DNA of 64,000 nucleotides from Hoylesella pleuritidis JCM 14110 (GTDB lineage Bacteria > Bacteroidota > Bacteroidia > Bacteroidales > Bacteroidaceae), in assembly GCF_000613725.1 (NCBI RefSeq), contig NZ_BAJN01000004.1:62001-126000 (forward strand), in the 5' to 3' direction. Shown here piece after piece: positions 12,275 to 21,103 of this stretch. The notes beneath the pieces were generated by a model. The model was not told where the DNA came from, did not search any database, and worked only from the letters and a program-made list of their open reading frames with translations. Positions within the stretch are counted from its first letter, which is position 1, and each line of letters starts with the position of its first letter. A program made the position numbers and the translations under genes.

Positions 12275-12282
12275 CAAAGATA
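12275..12282 (-). promoter_or_regulatory. Probable promoter (-7 box TATCTTTG) of the YeiH-family gene
   Basis: Read on the minus strand this is TATCTTTG, a full match to the Bacteroidota -7 consensus TAnnTTTG. Transcription would begin near 12268 and give a leader of about 65 nt. No TTTG -33 box is visible at the usual 19-21 nt distance. Confidence 0.6.
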
Positions 12283-12442
12283 AGAAAAATATGGGCAAAT
12301 GAAAGGGGAAACGGTGAAAAAGTAAAAAGGTGAAAAGGGGCTGCCAGAAGAATGAAAGAACATAAATCCCACGCGGAAACTGATTGTTTTTTATACAACC
12401 TATAAGTTTCTGTAAATCAATCAAATATATACTGTATCTCAA

Positions 12443-12552
12443 TTAGCCGTTCATTGTAGGGCAATGAACGGCTGAATGAATGCCGTTTAACCGTTAGTTG
12501 AATCTTGTTTAACCGTTAATGATCGTGCGATTAACCGTTAGTTGCATCACCA
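12443..12552 (+). repeat. Array of five 22-bp degenerate units (locus A)
   Basis: Units begin at 12443, 12465, 12487, 12509 and 12531, exactly 22 bp apart. Units 3-5 each begin TTAACCGTTA and end in a variable 12 bp. Unit 1 starts TTAGCCGTTC. Unit 2 carries the core in opposite orientation (GAACGGCTGAAT). The core TTAACCGTTAA is close to palindromic. The array lies upstream of the YeiH gene in a 447-bp gap and encodes no plausible protein. Similar arrays occur at 51439 and 61646. Confidence 0.8.
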
Positions 12553-12592
12553 ACTCTATATGGCTGAATACCAATTATATACAGGACTATAT

Positions 12593-12640
12593 CTCACCTC
12601 TCTCCAAAAGGAGAGGGGACGGGGATGAGACCCTCTCTGT
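12593..12640 (+). repeat. GGAGAGGGG-type hairpin element
   Basis: The core is CTCTCC-AAAA-GGAGAG followed by GGACGGGGATGAG. It matches the right arm of the 43-bp elements at 61570 and 61801 (GGAGAGGGGCCGGGGGTGAG). It has a REP-like layout: a GC-rich hairpin in otherwise AT-rich intergenic DNA. It lies 40 bp after the 22-bp array and ends 10 bp before the stop codon of the small minus-strand gene, so it could also act as a transcript end. Confidence 0.75.
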
Positions 12641-12650
12641 TTTGTTATGT

Positions 12651-12869
12651 TCAGATGGCCGCAAACCCACTGAAGCTGCCGTCTTTGAGGATATCGCGGA
12701 TGCTCAGTTCCTTGTATCCGTTGACTTTCAGCTGCTCTTTCAGATGGTCTTCAACAGCAGTTTCCTCTTCTGTTTTCTCGTAACCGAAAGTCTTGTATTT
12801 ACATTCTGCGAGCGCCCAACCGATGAATGAGACGGCCATAAGCGCGATAAGTCCATAGATTGCCATCAT
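12651..12869 (-). CDS. Small single-pass membrane protein, unknown function
   Basis: A 72-residue protein. Residues 1-20 form one hydrophobic segment (AIYGLIALMAVSFIGWALA), followed by a charged, Glu/Lys-rich soluble tail with a possible short amphipathic helix (EDHLKEQLKV). I do not recognise the family. Support for it being a real gene: a perfect -7 box (TATATTTG) at 12901-12908 with a short leader, and a protein-like composition. It could be an inner-membrane small protein with its tail in the cytoplasm. The sequence gives no functional partner. Confidence 0.6.
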   Translation of the reverse strand: MMAIYGLIALMAVSFIGWALAECKYKTFGYEKTEEETAVEDHLKEQLKVNGYKELSIRDILKDGSFSGFAAI

Positions 12870-12900
12870 ATTCGTTTTGTTTCATTGTAAATTGATGAAG

Positions 12901-12908
12901 CAAATATA
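12901..12908 (-). promoter_or_regulatory. Probable promoter (-7 box TATATTTG) of the small membrane protein gene
   Basis: The minus-strand reading TATATTTG fits TAnnTTTG. Initiation near 12894 would leave a leader of about 25 nt before the ATG at 12869. No -33 box is seen. Confidence 0.6.
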
Positions 12909-13015
12909 CGCAATAATTTTGAAAGGGACGACGGCTTGTGCCGAATTTTTCAGGCAAGCAGGAGCATCCTTTTATAAAATGTATGGTGATTTAGTAACTG
13001 TTTTATTTTTTTTAT

Positions 13016-13023
13016 TATCTTTG
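13016..13023 (+). promoter_or_regulatory. Probable promoter (-7 box TATCTTTG) of the beta-propeller/OMP pair
   Basis: TATCTTTG followed by GCACG, preceded by a long T-rich stretch. The expected start near 13030 gives a leader of about 29 nt to the ATG at 13059. Confidence 0.65.
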
Positions 13024-13058
13024 CACGCAGAGCAATAACTAATTACCTGTTAAATCGT

Positions 13059-14630
13059 ATGAAAAGGCAGATATTTTTCATTTTTGCAGCATTTGCTTTC
13101 TGCGCCAATGCGTGGGCTCAATACGACTCGGTGGCTTTTGCAAAGACGCCCGATGGGAAGGAATGGAAAGCGCCTTGCCTTGCATTTAAGAAATCGTGTT
13201 ACGACTTCTCGGTGTCGCCCGATCGTAATTTGGCTGCGGTGAAGTTCGGAGTCATCACCCGAAACGGTTCGTTTAAAATTGACGGCGAGCTGTGTATGGT
13301 TGATTTACAGAGTGGGCAGCCGTTGTGGAGTCGTTTTATACAATTATATGACCGACCGTTAGCCTCTAAGGCGCCTGTCATTCGCCTTACCCACCACGGT
13401 CTGTTGCTGTTGCGAGGCAGCCGGATAGAGATGCTGGACAGTCGGACACAGACCTTGTTGTGGAAAGAGAAGTTGTTGCCGTTGTTTCGGAATGATTCGC
13501 TCGACATTCTGATGGGTTATCAGTCGGCCACTTCGAGCAAGTTGAAAGGTCTGCAACTGAGTACCGGTAGGCAGCTTTGGGAAGGAAAAGTACCCCATAA
13601 AAACAACTGGGGATGGAATCGAATGAGGGTGGTTAACGATACAACCGTGGCCGTCGTGGCCGACGATATTCATTTCATCAATCCCTTGACAGGCCGTATT
13701 CGCACGCACAAAGCATACACCGGGTATGAAGATGTGGGTGCTTCCGTCTTGTTGGGATTGGCCGGAGCACTCGGCGGAGTGGTGGGAGGAGCTTTCGTTG
13801 GGAGTTCTTTCTATTATGTTCCTTATGTCGGTAGTTCTATCATTTCAGGCCTATCGTCCGACATCTTGTATCGAGACGGGCGCTATTATGTGTCCGATCG
13901 AGACAGTCTTCGCTGTCTCGACGCTGATGCCCGCACTTTATGGGCGCGCGGATTGCCGCCTAAAATGGTTGGTCGTGCAGATCTTTTCGGAACCGATGGG
14001 CCGTTGTTGATGGTCAATTATGCTTTCGGATTGCGAGGCGGAGCGAATATGAAGACGGTGGGCAAGCCGTTTATCGCATCGTTTGATGCCGCTACGGGCA
14101 AGACCGTTTGTTTCAACTATCTGACTGCGAAGAAAAATCGGATCGTGAAATCGGCCTGTTCCGCTAATGCCGTTTATCTGATGTTCGACGATGCCTTAGG
14201 AAGAATGGGACTACGGGATTCGGTAGTCGATGTTCAGCCTTGGAATTCCAAGGCCGATGGGCAACTCGTAGCGATGTTGTCGGATACGATTTACACCTTT
14301 CGGGAAAGCGACCAGACGTTGACTCCATTGTGTGTTAGCGATCATCGATGCGTGGTGATGACGGATCAGGAAAAACTGTTTGTGGTAGACGATCGGTTGA
14401 AAATCGTGGAAGATTATGCCGCTGATCATATCTATCGGGTGTTATGCCGATGGGGCGATTGTGCGTTGGTGAACTTCAACGGGCGCAAAGGTGACAATTG
14501 GATTATTCGTAAATCGGGTGAGCCGTTGGCACATATCACAGTTCCGTTGGTCTCTCTTCGCCTGATGGACGACACGCTTTATCTGCTTTCAGGCACGCGA
14601 TTATTTTGTATAAACGTCAAGAATTTATAA
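13059..14630 (+). CDS. Secreted PQQ-like beta-propeller protein, unknown function
   Basis: A 523-residue protein with a clear signal peptide (hydrophobic residues 4-18, cleavage likely after AWA at about residue 20, leaving an N-terminal Gln). The mature part has recurring blade-like segments that pair a value with its context (MVDLQSGQPLWS, QLSTGRQLWEGKVP, ASFDAATGKTVCF), typical of quinoprotein-like propellers. Residues about 226-260 are a Gly/Ala/Val-rich stretch (GLAGALGGVVGGAFVGSS) that could sit in a membrane or form a loop. The next gene, an outer-membrane barrel, starts 2 bp after the stop, so the pair probably works together in the envelope. Function is not known. Confidence 0.8.
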   Translation: MKRQIFFIFAAFAFCANAWAQYDSVAFAKTPDGKEWKAPCLAFKKSCYDFSVSPDRNLAAVKFGVITRNGSFKIDGELCMVDLQSGQPLWSRFIQLYDRPLASKAPVIRLTHHGLLLLRGSRIEMLDSRTQTLLWKEKLLPLFRNDSLDILMGYQSATSSKLKGLQLSTGRQLWEGKVPHKNNWGWNRMRVVNDTTVAVVADDIHFINPLTGRIRTHKAYTGYEDVGASVLLGLAGALGGVVGGAFVGSSFYYVPYVGSSIISGLSSDILYRDGRYYVSDRDSLRCLDADARTLWARGLPPKMVGRADLFGTDGPLLMVNYAFGLRGGANMKTVGKPFIASFDAATGKTVCFNYLTAKKNRIVKSACSANAVYLMFDDALGRMGLRDSVVDVQPWNSKADGQLVAMLSDTIYTFRESDQTLTPLCVSDHRCVVMTDQEKLFVVDDRLKIVEDYAADHIYRVLCRWGDCALVNFNGRKGDNWIIRKSGEPLAHITVPLVSLRLMDDTLYLLSGTRLFCINVKNL

Positions 14631-14632
14631 GT

Positions 14633-15313
14633 ATGAAACGAATTGTTCTCTTGTATGTGATGCTTTTGGTATCGGTGGTCGGTTTGCGTGCGCAAATTAC
14701 TTTCGGACAGACGAATCTACCGGAAGAGACTCCCTCAAACGTGCCCGATGAACTGTCGCATACTGTGCGGCCGTTTGTGAAAGTGGGTGTGGTAACTTCC
14801 GATTATGTTGGTAAATATATCGGCGGTGTCAAGTCAAGGTGGGGATGGATGGCCGAGGCGGGTCTCGGTATTCCGCTTAAAAATCCCTCGGTGAGTTTCC
14901 AACCGTCTTTGCGCCTGATTTCTAAGGGTGCCAAGGTGCCGTGGAACGAAAAAGATAAGGCAAATTCCACCGTGGAGCAGGTGTGTGTGGAGGTTCCGCT
15001 CAATTTCTTTTACACCTTTCCGCTACCCCATCACAGTCAGGTCAGCTTTGGAACGGGACTGTTTGTCTCGGTGGGTGTTGCCGGCGACGTGACATATCAA
15101 GGTCAGACAGCCGACACATACGATTCGGGCGGCTTGGGACTGCGCCGTGCCGATGTGGGGATAGATATTGAAATGTCGTTCAAGTATCGCAAATTGCTCG
15201 TATCTATGGGAGCTGAAACAGGTTTCATTCCCATTCATTCGGACACCCGCGAGATGTCTCCTTTCCCGCGTAACCGCTCTTTTTATTTGTCGGCGGGCGT
15301 CGCACTGTGGTAA
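14633..15313 (+). CDS. Outer-membrane beta-barrel protein
   Basis: About 226 residues, starting at the ATG at 14633, which gives a standard signal peptide (KRIVLLYVMLLVSVVGLRA, cleavage before QITFG). An upstream in-frame extension would overlap the previous gene and hide the signal, so it was rejected. Alternating polar/hydrophobic strands, GMG- and aromatic-rich turns and a last strand ending FYLSAGVALW fit the porin-like OMP_b-brl families of Bacteroidota. It is coupled to the propeller gene upstream. Its 3' end overlaps the convergent flavoprotein gene by 31 bp. The cargo or partner is unknown. Confidence 0.8.
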   Translation: MKRIVLLYVMLLVSVVGLRAQITFGQTNLPEETPSNVPDELSHTVRPFVKVGVVTSDYVGKYIGGVKSRWGWMAEAGLGIPLKNPSVSFQPSLRLISKGAKVPWNEKDKANSTVEQVCVEVPLNFFYTFPLPHHSQVSFGTGLFVSVGVAGDVTYQGQTADTYDSGGLGLRRADVGIDIEMSFKYRKLLVSMGAETGFIPIHSDTREMSPFPRNRSFYLSAGVALW

Positions 15314-16519
15314 GTGCTACCTGCAACGAACCCCGTGGTCCAGGCTGCTTGTAGGTTAAAACCGCCCGTAACGGCATCGATGTCGAGTACTTCGCCGGCG
15401 AAAAAGAGATTGGGGCATATTTTGCTTTCGAGTGTTTGGAGATGAATGCAGTCGAGACCGACTCCCCCGCAGGTGACGAACTCGTCGCGAAAAACACCTT
15501 TCCCCGTGATGAGATAAATGTCATTGGTAAGTGTTTCGACGAGTTTATGGAGTCCTTTTCGCCCCAATTCAGCCCATGGTTTTCCGCTGTCGAGCGATGC
15601 TTTCTGCAAGAGATACTGCCAAACTCGCTGAGAGGTTGTCGGGACGGATACTGTTGAGTTGTTTCTTCGGGTGAGTTGCAGCAAGGGTCAACAATCGTTC
15701 TCGAATCGTTTCGGCATTGGTCTCGTTGAGCCAGTTGACGGCTACATTGAAGCAATAATGTTGCTCGTTGATGTAACGGGCTGCATATGAAGAGAGTTTC
15801 AATGTAGCAGGTCCGCTCATTCCCCAATGCGTGATAAGTAAAGCGCCTGTACTGCGATGTTTGGTAGTAGGTATCGACAGGGTGACCGGATCGGTAACAG
15901 TGCCCATTAAAGCTCGAAACAAGGGCTCGCGTACTTCGAATGTGAATAGTGAAGGTACTGGTGCAACGATAGTATGACCCAAATCGGCCAGATAACTAAG
16001 CTTCTCTGCACGCGGCGAACCACCTGTTGCAATGATTACTTTGTTGAAAACGGCTGTTGTTCCGCTTCTGAAAGTGGCCTTGATTCGGCTGTCGGGTAGG
16101 GGAGTAAGCCGTTCTAAGGTATAGCCGGTACGTATTTTGACACCGGATTGCAATGCTTTTCGTATAAGACAATCGGCTATGCTCGTCGCACGCTGTGATT
16201 TCGGAAATATACATTCATCGTCTTGCGTGACGAGCGGAACACCTTGTTCTTCAAACCATCGATATGTATCGTGATGGTTGAAGACTTTAAACAGGCGTTT
16301 GATGAGCTTGTCTCCGCGCGGATAAACGTGTTTCAAGTCTTTTACTTGGGCGAAAGAGTTGGTCAGATTGCAGCGTCCTCCTCCTGAAATCAATACTTTG
16401 GCGAGTACCCTATTCGACTTTTCAAAAATCGTGACAGTGGTTTGCGGATATGTAATCTTGGCATTGACGGCGGCGAAAAAGCCTGCCGCTCCTCCGCCGA
16501 TAATGGCTATGTCGGGCAT
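15283..16519 (-). CDS. HI0933/BaiN-family NAD(P)/FAD-dependent oxidoreductase, frame interrupted by a 1-nt deletion
   Basis: A flavoprotein of the HI0933-like family, about 412 residues once joined. The N-terminal dinucleotide fold IAIIGGGAAGFFAA begins at residue 4 when the ATG at 16519 is used. That start is preferred over 16588 because a promoter-like box lies between the two. The family signature KVLISGGGRCNLTNS follows at about residue 42. The frame breaks near 15630. One restored base joins NLS to QRVWQYLLQKA, and the C-terminal FAD block FFAGEVLDIDAVTGGFNLQAAW is present. The rest of the protein is well preserved, so sequence error is the simplest reading. The substrate is unknown for this branch. 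Confidence 0.85.
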
Positions 16520-16546
16520 ATTCTGTTTCGATATGGTTTGCAATTG

Positions 16547-16554
16547 CGAAGATA
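16547..16554 (-). promoter_or_regulatory. Possible promoter (TATCTTCG) of the flavoprotein gene
   Basis: The minus-strand TATCTTCG differs from TAnnTTTG at one position. It lies 28 bp upstream of the ATG at 16519, which supports that start. Confidence 0.4.
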
Positions 16555-16599
16555 AACAATTTTTTGTAATAATGAAGTAGAATTTCAAAGGATTTTAGC

Positions 16600-16607
16600 T
16601 ACCTTTG
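16600..16607 (+). promoter_or_regulatory. Probable promoter (-7 box TACCTTTG) of the DUF3467 gene
   Basis: TACCTTTG followed by CAAAC. The leader would be about 90 nt to the ATG at 16708. Confidence 0.6.
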
Positions 16608-16707
16608 CAAACAGGCAGAGGAGGACTGATAAAGACTATTCAGAGCATTTTGCTCATCGGTCTGCCTGATGCATAGTATGATGTATTTCACGTAAAATAG
16701 ATAGATT

Positions 16708-17031
16708 ATGGCCAATGACAATCTGCAAGAAGAAATGCAGTTTCAACTCGAATTGAGACCGGAAATCGCTTCGGGTGTGTACTCGAATCTTGCACTCATT
16801 TCGCATTCGCACAGCGATTTCGTCGTGGATTTTGCCCGAATTCTTCCCGGAATGCCTAAACCGGAGGTGTGCAGTAGGGTGATTCTTGCTCCCGAACACG
16901 CCAAACGCTTACTTCAAGCGTTGCAGGACAACTTATATAAATATGAAAAAGAATTTGGGAAAATAGAACTTCCTGATCAGGATTCGCGCACGATAGCACC
17001 TTTTGGAACTGGTAATGGAGAAGCAAATTAA
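16708..17031 (+). CDS. DUF3467 domain protein
   Basis: A 107-residue protein with the DUF3467 pattern: LELRPEIASGVYSNLALISH, then HSDFVVDFARILPG, then VILAPEHAKRLLQAL near residue 70. The C-terminal tail is acidic and disordered-looking. The family is short, cytoplasmic and of unknown function. In Bacteroidota it is commonly found beside rpoC and rpsL, as here, where it stands 240 bp before rpsL with its own -7 box. That context hints at a role tied to transcription or translation, but this is inference only. Confidence 0.88.
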   Translation: MANDNLQEEMQFQLELRPEIASGVYSNLALISHSHSDFVVDFARILPGMPKPEVCSRVILAPEHAKRLLQALQDNLYKYEKEFGKIELPDQDSRTIAPFGTGNGEAN

Positions 17032-17184
17032 GAGTTGGAAATATGAGATTCGGTGTGTTTTGTTCTTAGAATTACGTCGTGTAACTTATGAAAAAATAAC
17101 ATATAGATTGTTATATTATATTAAAATTTTGGGTGTCGACCCCATTGGAGGCATTATATGGTAGGTGGTTCCGATAATTGTTTG

Positions 17185-17192
17185 TACCTTTG
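17185..17192 (+). promoter_or_regulatory. Probable promoter (-7 box TACCTTTG) of the rpsL operon
   Basis: TACCTTTG followed by GCACG. Initiation near 17199 gives a leader of about 73 nt before rpsL. It is the last recognisable -7 box before the whole str/S10/spc/alpha run. Confidence 0.65.
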
Positions 17193-17271
17193 CACGCCGA
17201 AATGTTTCATCGAAGCATTTCTTAAAGGTTGATATTAAACAAAATAAATATATAAATTAAAAATTGACATT

Positions 17272-17655
17272 ATGCCTACTATTCAACAATTGGTAAGAAA
17301 AGGCAGAACGGTTGTTGCTGATAAGAGCAAGTCACCGGCGTTGGACAACTGTCCACAGCGTCGTGGTGTTTGTGTTCGTGTTTATACAACGACCCCTAAA
17401 AAGCCTAATTCGGCAATGCGTAAGGTTGCCCGTGTCCGTCTGACGAATCAAAAAGAGGTGAACTCCTACATTCCGGGAGAGGGACACAACCTGCAAGAGC
17501 ATAGCATCGTTTTGGTGCGTGGCGGTCGTGTGAAAGATCTCCCTGGTGTGCGTTATCACATCGTTCGTGGTACACTTGATACGGCTGGTGTTGCCAATCG
17601 TACACAGCGCCGCTCGAAATATGGTGCTAAACGTCCTAAGGCAGCTAAGAAATAA
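17272..17655 (+). CDS. rpsL: 30S ribosomal protein S12
   Basis: S12 sits at the decoding centre. The 127-residue product has the usual [12 protein letters not shown] and [14 protein letters not shown] loops. Lys43 and the later loop Lys (the classical streptomycin-resistance positions) are unchanged, so no resistance allele is seen. It is the first gene of the str cluster. A 297-bp repeat-rich spacer separates it from rpsG, which is unusually long for this pair. Confidence 0.99.
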   Translation: MPTIQQLVRKGRTVVADKSKSPALDNCPQRRGVCVRVYTTTPKKPNSAMRKVARVRLTNQKEVNSYIPGEGHNLQEHSIVLVRGGRVKDLPGVRYHIVRGTLDTAGVANRTQRRSKYGAKRPKAAKK

Positions 17656-17663
17656 CACTGCCA

Positions 17664-17842
17664 TTAAGTTTTTAAGTTGATGAGTTTGTAAGTTGGTAAG
17701 ATTGCAGGTGATGTAAAACTTCGGAACTTTTACGCTGGTTTGTCAAGGCGGCGAAGACTCGGAAACTTAGAAACTTAAACTTAAAAACAATGTGAATGTG
17801 AGCTTTCGGATTAAGAAACTCACAGACTCACAATCTTAAATA
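17664..17842 (+). repeat. Degenerate AAGTT-type repeats in the rpsL-rpsG spacer
   Basis: The left part (TTTTTAAGTTGATGAGTTTG then TAAGTTGG) and the right part (GGAAACTTAGAAACTTAAAC, then AAACTCACAGACTCACAATC) are complementary in character. Each repeats roughly every 7 bases. The whole could fold into an imperfect hairpin within the mRNA. Similar material occurs at 20985, 33248 and 35374. No gene is seen here; the in-frame extension of rpsG into this spacer has no similarity to S7. Confidence 0.6.
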
Positions 17843-17952
17843 ACCCGTTTTGCTGGAGATTTGTTAATGACAGGTTGAGTAAATGCCCGAGAGAGAGCGT
17901 TGAAGAACAGTATAGACAGCCCCACGCAGAATTTATTTATTTTCAAAACAAA

Positions 17953-18429
17953 ATGAGAAAAGCAAAACCCAAGAAGCGTGTGATCCTGCCGGATCCCGTG
18001 TTCGGTGACCAGAAGGTCTCCAAATTCGTCAATCATCTGATGTATGATGGTAAGAAAAATACATCTTATGAGATTTTCTACAAAGCTCTTGATACAGTAA
18101 AAGAGAAGATGGCGAAAGAAGAAAAGTCACCTCTTGAAATCTGGAAACAGGCTCTCGACAACATTACTCCGCAAGTGGAAGTGAAGAGTCGGCGTATCGG
18201 TGGTGCGACATTTCAGGTTCCTACCGAGATACGTCCGGAACGTAAGGAAAGCGTTTCGATGAAAAACTTAATCGCTTTTGCCCGCAAACGTGGCGGAAAG
18301 AGTATGGCTGAGAAGCTCGCAGCAGAGATAATGGATGCCTATAACAACCAAGGCGGTGCCTTTAAACGTAAAGAGGATATGCACCGTATGGCTGAGGCTA
18401 ACCGTGCATTTGCTCATTTCAGATTCTAA
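17953..18429 (+). CDS. rpsG: 30S ribosomal protein S7
   Basis: S7 nucleates the 30S head. Using the ATG at 17953 gives 158 residues beginning [18 protein letters not shown], exactly the family N-terminus in this phylum. The upstream 26-codon extension is repeat spacer. Conserved [33 protein letters not shown] and the end [11 protein letters not shown] are present. fusA follows after 24 bp. Confidence 0.98.
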   Translation: MRKAKPKKRVILPDPVFGDQKVSKFVNHLMYDGKKNTSYEIFYKALDTVKEKMAKEEKSPLEIWKQALDNITPQVEVKSRRIGGATFQVPTEIRPERKESVSMKNLIAFARKRGGKSMAEKLAAEIMDAYNNQGGAFKRKEDMHRMAEANRAFAHFRF

Positions 18430-18453
18430 TTCAATAGGAAAGGTAAAAAGAAA

Positions 18454-20568
18454 ATGGCAAATCGCGATTTACATTTGACGCGTAACATAGGTATTATGGC
18501 GCATATCGATGCCGGTAAAACAACCACATCGGAGCGCATTTTGTTCTATACAGGTAAGACGCACAAGATCGGTGAAGTGCACGACGGTGCTGCAACGATG
18601 GACTGGATGGCACAGGAGCAGGAGCGTGGTATTACGATTACGTCTGCTGCAACGACTTGCAATTGGAACTATAAGGGTGCTTCTTATAAGATAAACTTGA
18701 TTGATACTCCGGGACACGTTGACTTCACGGCAGAGGTTGAGCGCTCATTGCGCGTACTCGACGGTGCCGTTGCGACGTATTCGGCAGCTGACGGCGTTCA
18801 GCCGCAGTCTGAAACGGTGTGGCGTCAGGCTGACAAGTATAATGTTCCGCGTATCGGTTACGTAAACAAGATGGACCGTTCGGGCGCTGATTTCTTTGAG
18901 ACTGTTCAGCAGATGAAAGACATCTTGGGTGCTAATCCGTGTCCCATTCAGATTCCTATCGGTGCAGAGGAAAACTTCAAAGGTCTTGTTGATCTGATTA
19001 AAATGAAGGCAATCCTGTGGCACGATGAGACAATGGGTGCTGAATATGATGTTGAAGATATTCCTGCTGATCTCGTTGACGAGGCCAATGAATGGCGGGA
19101 GAAGATGATTGAGAGTGCTGCCAACTTCGACGATGCACTGATGGAGAAGTATCTCGAAGGTCAGGAAATCGGCGAAGAAGAACTGATTGCAGCTATCCGT
19201 AAAGGTACAATCTCAATGGATTTGACCCCGATGTTATTGGGATCTTCCTATAAGAATAAGGGTGTTCAACCTCTGTTGGATTATGTTTGTGCATTCTTGC
19301 CTTCACCGCTTGATACCGAGAATATTGTAGGTGTGAATCCTAATACAGATGAAGAGGAAGATCGTAAACCGTCGGAAACGGAACCTACGGCAGCACTTGC
19401 ATTCAAAATCGCTACCGATCCGTTTATGGGTCGCTTGGTGTTCTTCCGTGTTTACTCGGGTAAAGTGACTGCCGGCTCTTATGTTTACAATCCGCGTTCG
19501 GGAAAAAAAGAGCGTATCAGTCGTCTGTTCCAGATGAACTCGAACAAGGAAATCCCGATGGAGAGTATCGATGCAGGTGATATTGGTGCCGGAGTAGGTT
19601 TCAAGGATATCCGTACCGGTGATACGCTTTGTGATGAGGGACATCCGATCGTATTGGAGTCGATGACTTTCCCAGACACAGTGATCTCCATTGCCGTTGA
19701 GCCGAAGAGCCAAGCCGATATTACGAAATTGGACAACGGGCTTGCCAAACTTGCCGAAGAGGATCCTACTTTCACCGTACGAACGGACGAGCAGAGTGGT
19801 CAGACGATTATTTCGGGTATGGGTGAGCTGCATCTCGACATTATCATCGATCGTCTGAAACGTGAATTCAAGGTTGAATGTAATCAAGGTAAACCGCAAG
19901 TTAACTATAAAGAGGCTATCACAAAGCCTGTCACACTGCGCGAAGTTTACAAGAAGCAGAGTGGTGGTCGCGGTAAGTTTGCTGATATTATTGTTACTGT
20001 CGGCCCGAAAGACGAGGATTATACCGAGGGAGATTTGCAGTTTATCAATGAAGTTAAGGGGGGTAATGTGCCTAAGGAGTTTATCCCCTCAGTACAGAAA
20101 GGATTCCAAGACTCATTGAAGAGCGGTGTACTTGGTGGCTTCCCGATGACTGGTATGAAGGTTACTTTGACTGATGGTAGTTTCCATCCAGTTGACTCGG
20201 ATCAGCTTTCATTTGAATTGGCTGCCCATAACGCATTCAGAAATGCTTGTCCTAAGGCCGGTCCGGTCTTGATGGAGCCTATTATGAAGGTTGAAGTCGT
20301 GACCCCCGAGGAGAATATGGGTGATGTGATCGGCGACTTGAACAAGCGTCGTGGCCAAGTAGAAGGTATGGATGAGGCCCGTAGCGGTGCTCGTATCGTC
20401 AAAGCAATGGTTCCGCTGGCAGAGATGTTTGGTTATGTAACTGCTCTGCGTACCATCACTTCGGGGCGTGCAACGAGCTCGATGGAGTATGATCACCACG
20501 CTCCGCTTTCAAGTTCGATTGCCAAGACTGTACTCGAAGAAGTGAAAGGCCGTACAGATTTAGTATAA
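18454..20568 (+). CDS. fusA: Elongation factor G
   Basis: EF-G catalyses ribosomal translocation. The 704 residues carry an intact GTPase: P-loop AHIDAGKT (16-23), G3 DTPGH (84-88), G4 NKMD (138-141), with the switch segment [11 protein letters not shown] between. Domains II-V follow, including the domain IV tip region and the C-terminal [13 protein letters not shown]. All catalytic motifs are present, so this is the canonical factor and not a GTPase-defective EF-G2 paralogue. A hairpin follows the stop. Confidence 0.98.
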   Translation: MANRDLHLTRNIGIMAHIDAGKTTTSERILFYTGKTHKIGEVHDGAATMDWMAQEQERGITITSAATTCNWNYKGASYKINLIDTPGHVDFTAEVERSLRVLDGAVATYSAADGVQPQSETVWRQADKYNVPRIGYVNKMDRSGADFFETVQQMKDILGANPCPIQIPIGAEENFKGLVDLIKMKAILWHDETMGAEYDVEDIPADLVDEANEWREKMIESAANFDDALMEKYLEGQEIGEEELIAAIRKGTISMDLTPMLLGSSYKNKGVQPLLDYVCAFLPSPLDTENIVGVNPNTDEEEDRKPSETEPTAALAFKIATDPFMGRLVFFRVYSGKVTAGSYVYNPRSGKKERISRLFQMNSNKEIPMESIDAGDIGAGVGFKDIRTGDTLCDEGHPIVLESMTFPDTVISIAVEPKSQADITKLDNGLAKLAEEDPTFTVRTDEQSGQTIISGMGELHLDIIIDRLKREFKVECNQGKPQVNYKEAITKPVTLREVYKKQSGGRGKFADIIVTVGPKDEDYTEGDLQFINEVKGGNVPKEFIPSVQKGFQDSLKSGVLGGFPMTGMKVTLTDGSFHPVDSDQLSFELAAHNAFRNACPKAGPVLMEPIMKVEVVTPEENMGDVIGDLNKRRGQVEGMDEARSGARIVKAMVPLAEMFGYVTALRTITSGRATSSMEYDHHAPLSSSIAKTVLEEVKGRTDLV

Positions 20569-20581
20569 AACAGTGAGATTC

Positions 20582-20627
20582 GAGGCACCGGATAGCGAAT
20601 GACTCTTATCCGGTGTACCTCTTTCTT
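20582..20627 (+). terminator. Stem-loop between fusA and rpsJ
   Basis: GAGG plus CACCGGATA (20582-20594) pair with TATCCGGTG (20607-20615) and CCTC (20618-20621), giving a stem of 13 bp with a 2-nt bulge, followed by TTTCTT. It is either a leaky terminator that sets the ratio of str to S10 genes or a structured leader of the S10 operon. No separate promoter box is visible before rpsJ, which favours partial read-through. Confidence 0.7.
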
Positions 20628-20663
20628 CTAATTTAAAATAACAATAAAACAACTTAATTGACT

Positions 20664-20969
20664 ATGAGTCAGAAAATTAGAATTAAGCTGAAATCTTACG
20701 ATCACAAGTTGGTTGATAAGTCAGCAGAGAAGATTGTGAAAGCAGTGAAGGCAACGGGTGCCATTGTAAGTGGTCCGATTCCTCTGCCGACGCATAAGCG
20801 TATTTATACTGTAAACCGTAGTACGTTCGTTAATAAGAAAGCGCGTGAGCAGTTCCAGCTCTCAGACTTCAAGCGTCTGATAGATATTTACAGCTCGACG
20901 GCAAAGACGGTTGATGCGCTGATGAAACTCGAATTGCCCAGCGGTGTTGAGGTAGAAATCAAAGTGTAG
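20664..20969 (+). CDS. rpsJ: 30S ribosomal protein S10
   Basis: S10 is a 30S head protein and, with NusB, part of antitermination complexes. The ATG at 20664 gives 101 residues ([20 protein letters not shown]), the family start; an in-frame TTG two codons upstream was not used. It contains [17 protein letters not shown] and ends SGVEVEIKV. It opens the S10 gene run. Confidence 0.98.
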   Translation: MSQKIRIKLKSYDHKLVDKSAEKIVKAVKATGAIVSGPIPLPTHKRIYTVNRSTFVNKKAREQFQLSDFKRLIDIYSSTAKTVDALMKLELPSGVEVEIKV

Positions 20970-20984
20970 AGAGAAGAATCAAAT

Positions 20985-21090
20985 TATCAGTTAATGAGTT
21001 GATGAGGTCGTGAGTTTTCTTTGACATTCAAAATCTAATGATTTCGTTTTTAGAAACTGACGAACTCAGAAATTTACAAACTAACATTTA
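20985..21090 (+). repeat. Degenerate AGTT/AACT spacer repeats between rpsJ and rplC
   Basis: Left arm AGTTAATGAGTTGATGAGGT, right arm AGAAACTGACGAACTCAGAA; the arms are imperfectly complementary (TGAGTT against AACTCA). The type matches that seen at 17664. There is no coding potential. Confidence 0.5.
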
Positions 21091-21103
21091 ATATTTAATT
21101 GAA

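Noticed and set aside
12443-12552. Possible plasmid-type iteron origin
   Set aside because: Phased 22-bp repeats resemble iterons, but the same arrays recur at three chromosomal sites without a replication initiator gene nearby.
17875-17952. Longer start for rpsG
   Set aside because: The 26 extra codons lie in the repeat spacer and are not S7-like; ATG 17953 gives the exact family length. The upstream extensions of rpsH, rplF, mutL and nadD were rejected on the same grounds.
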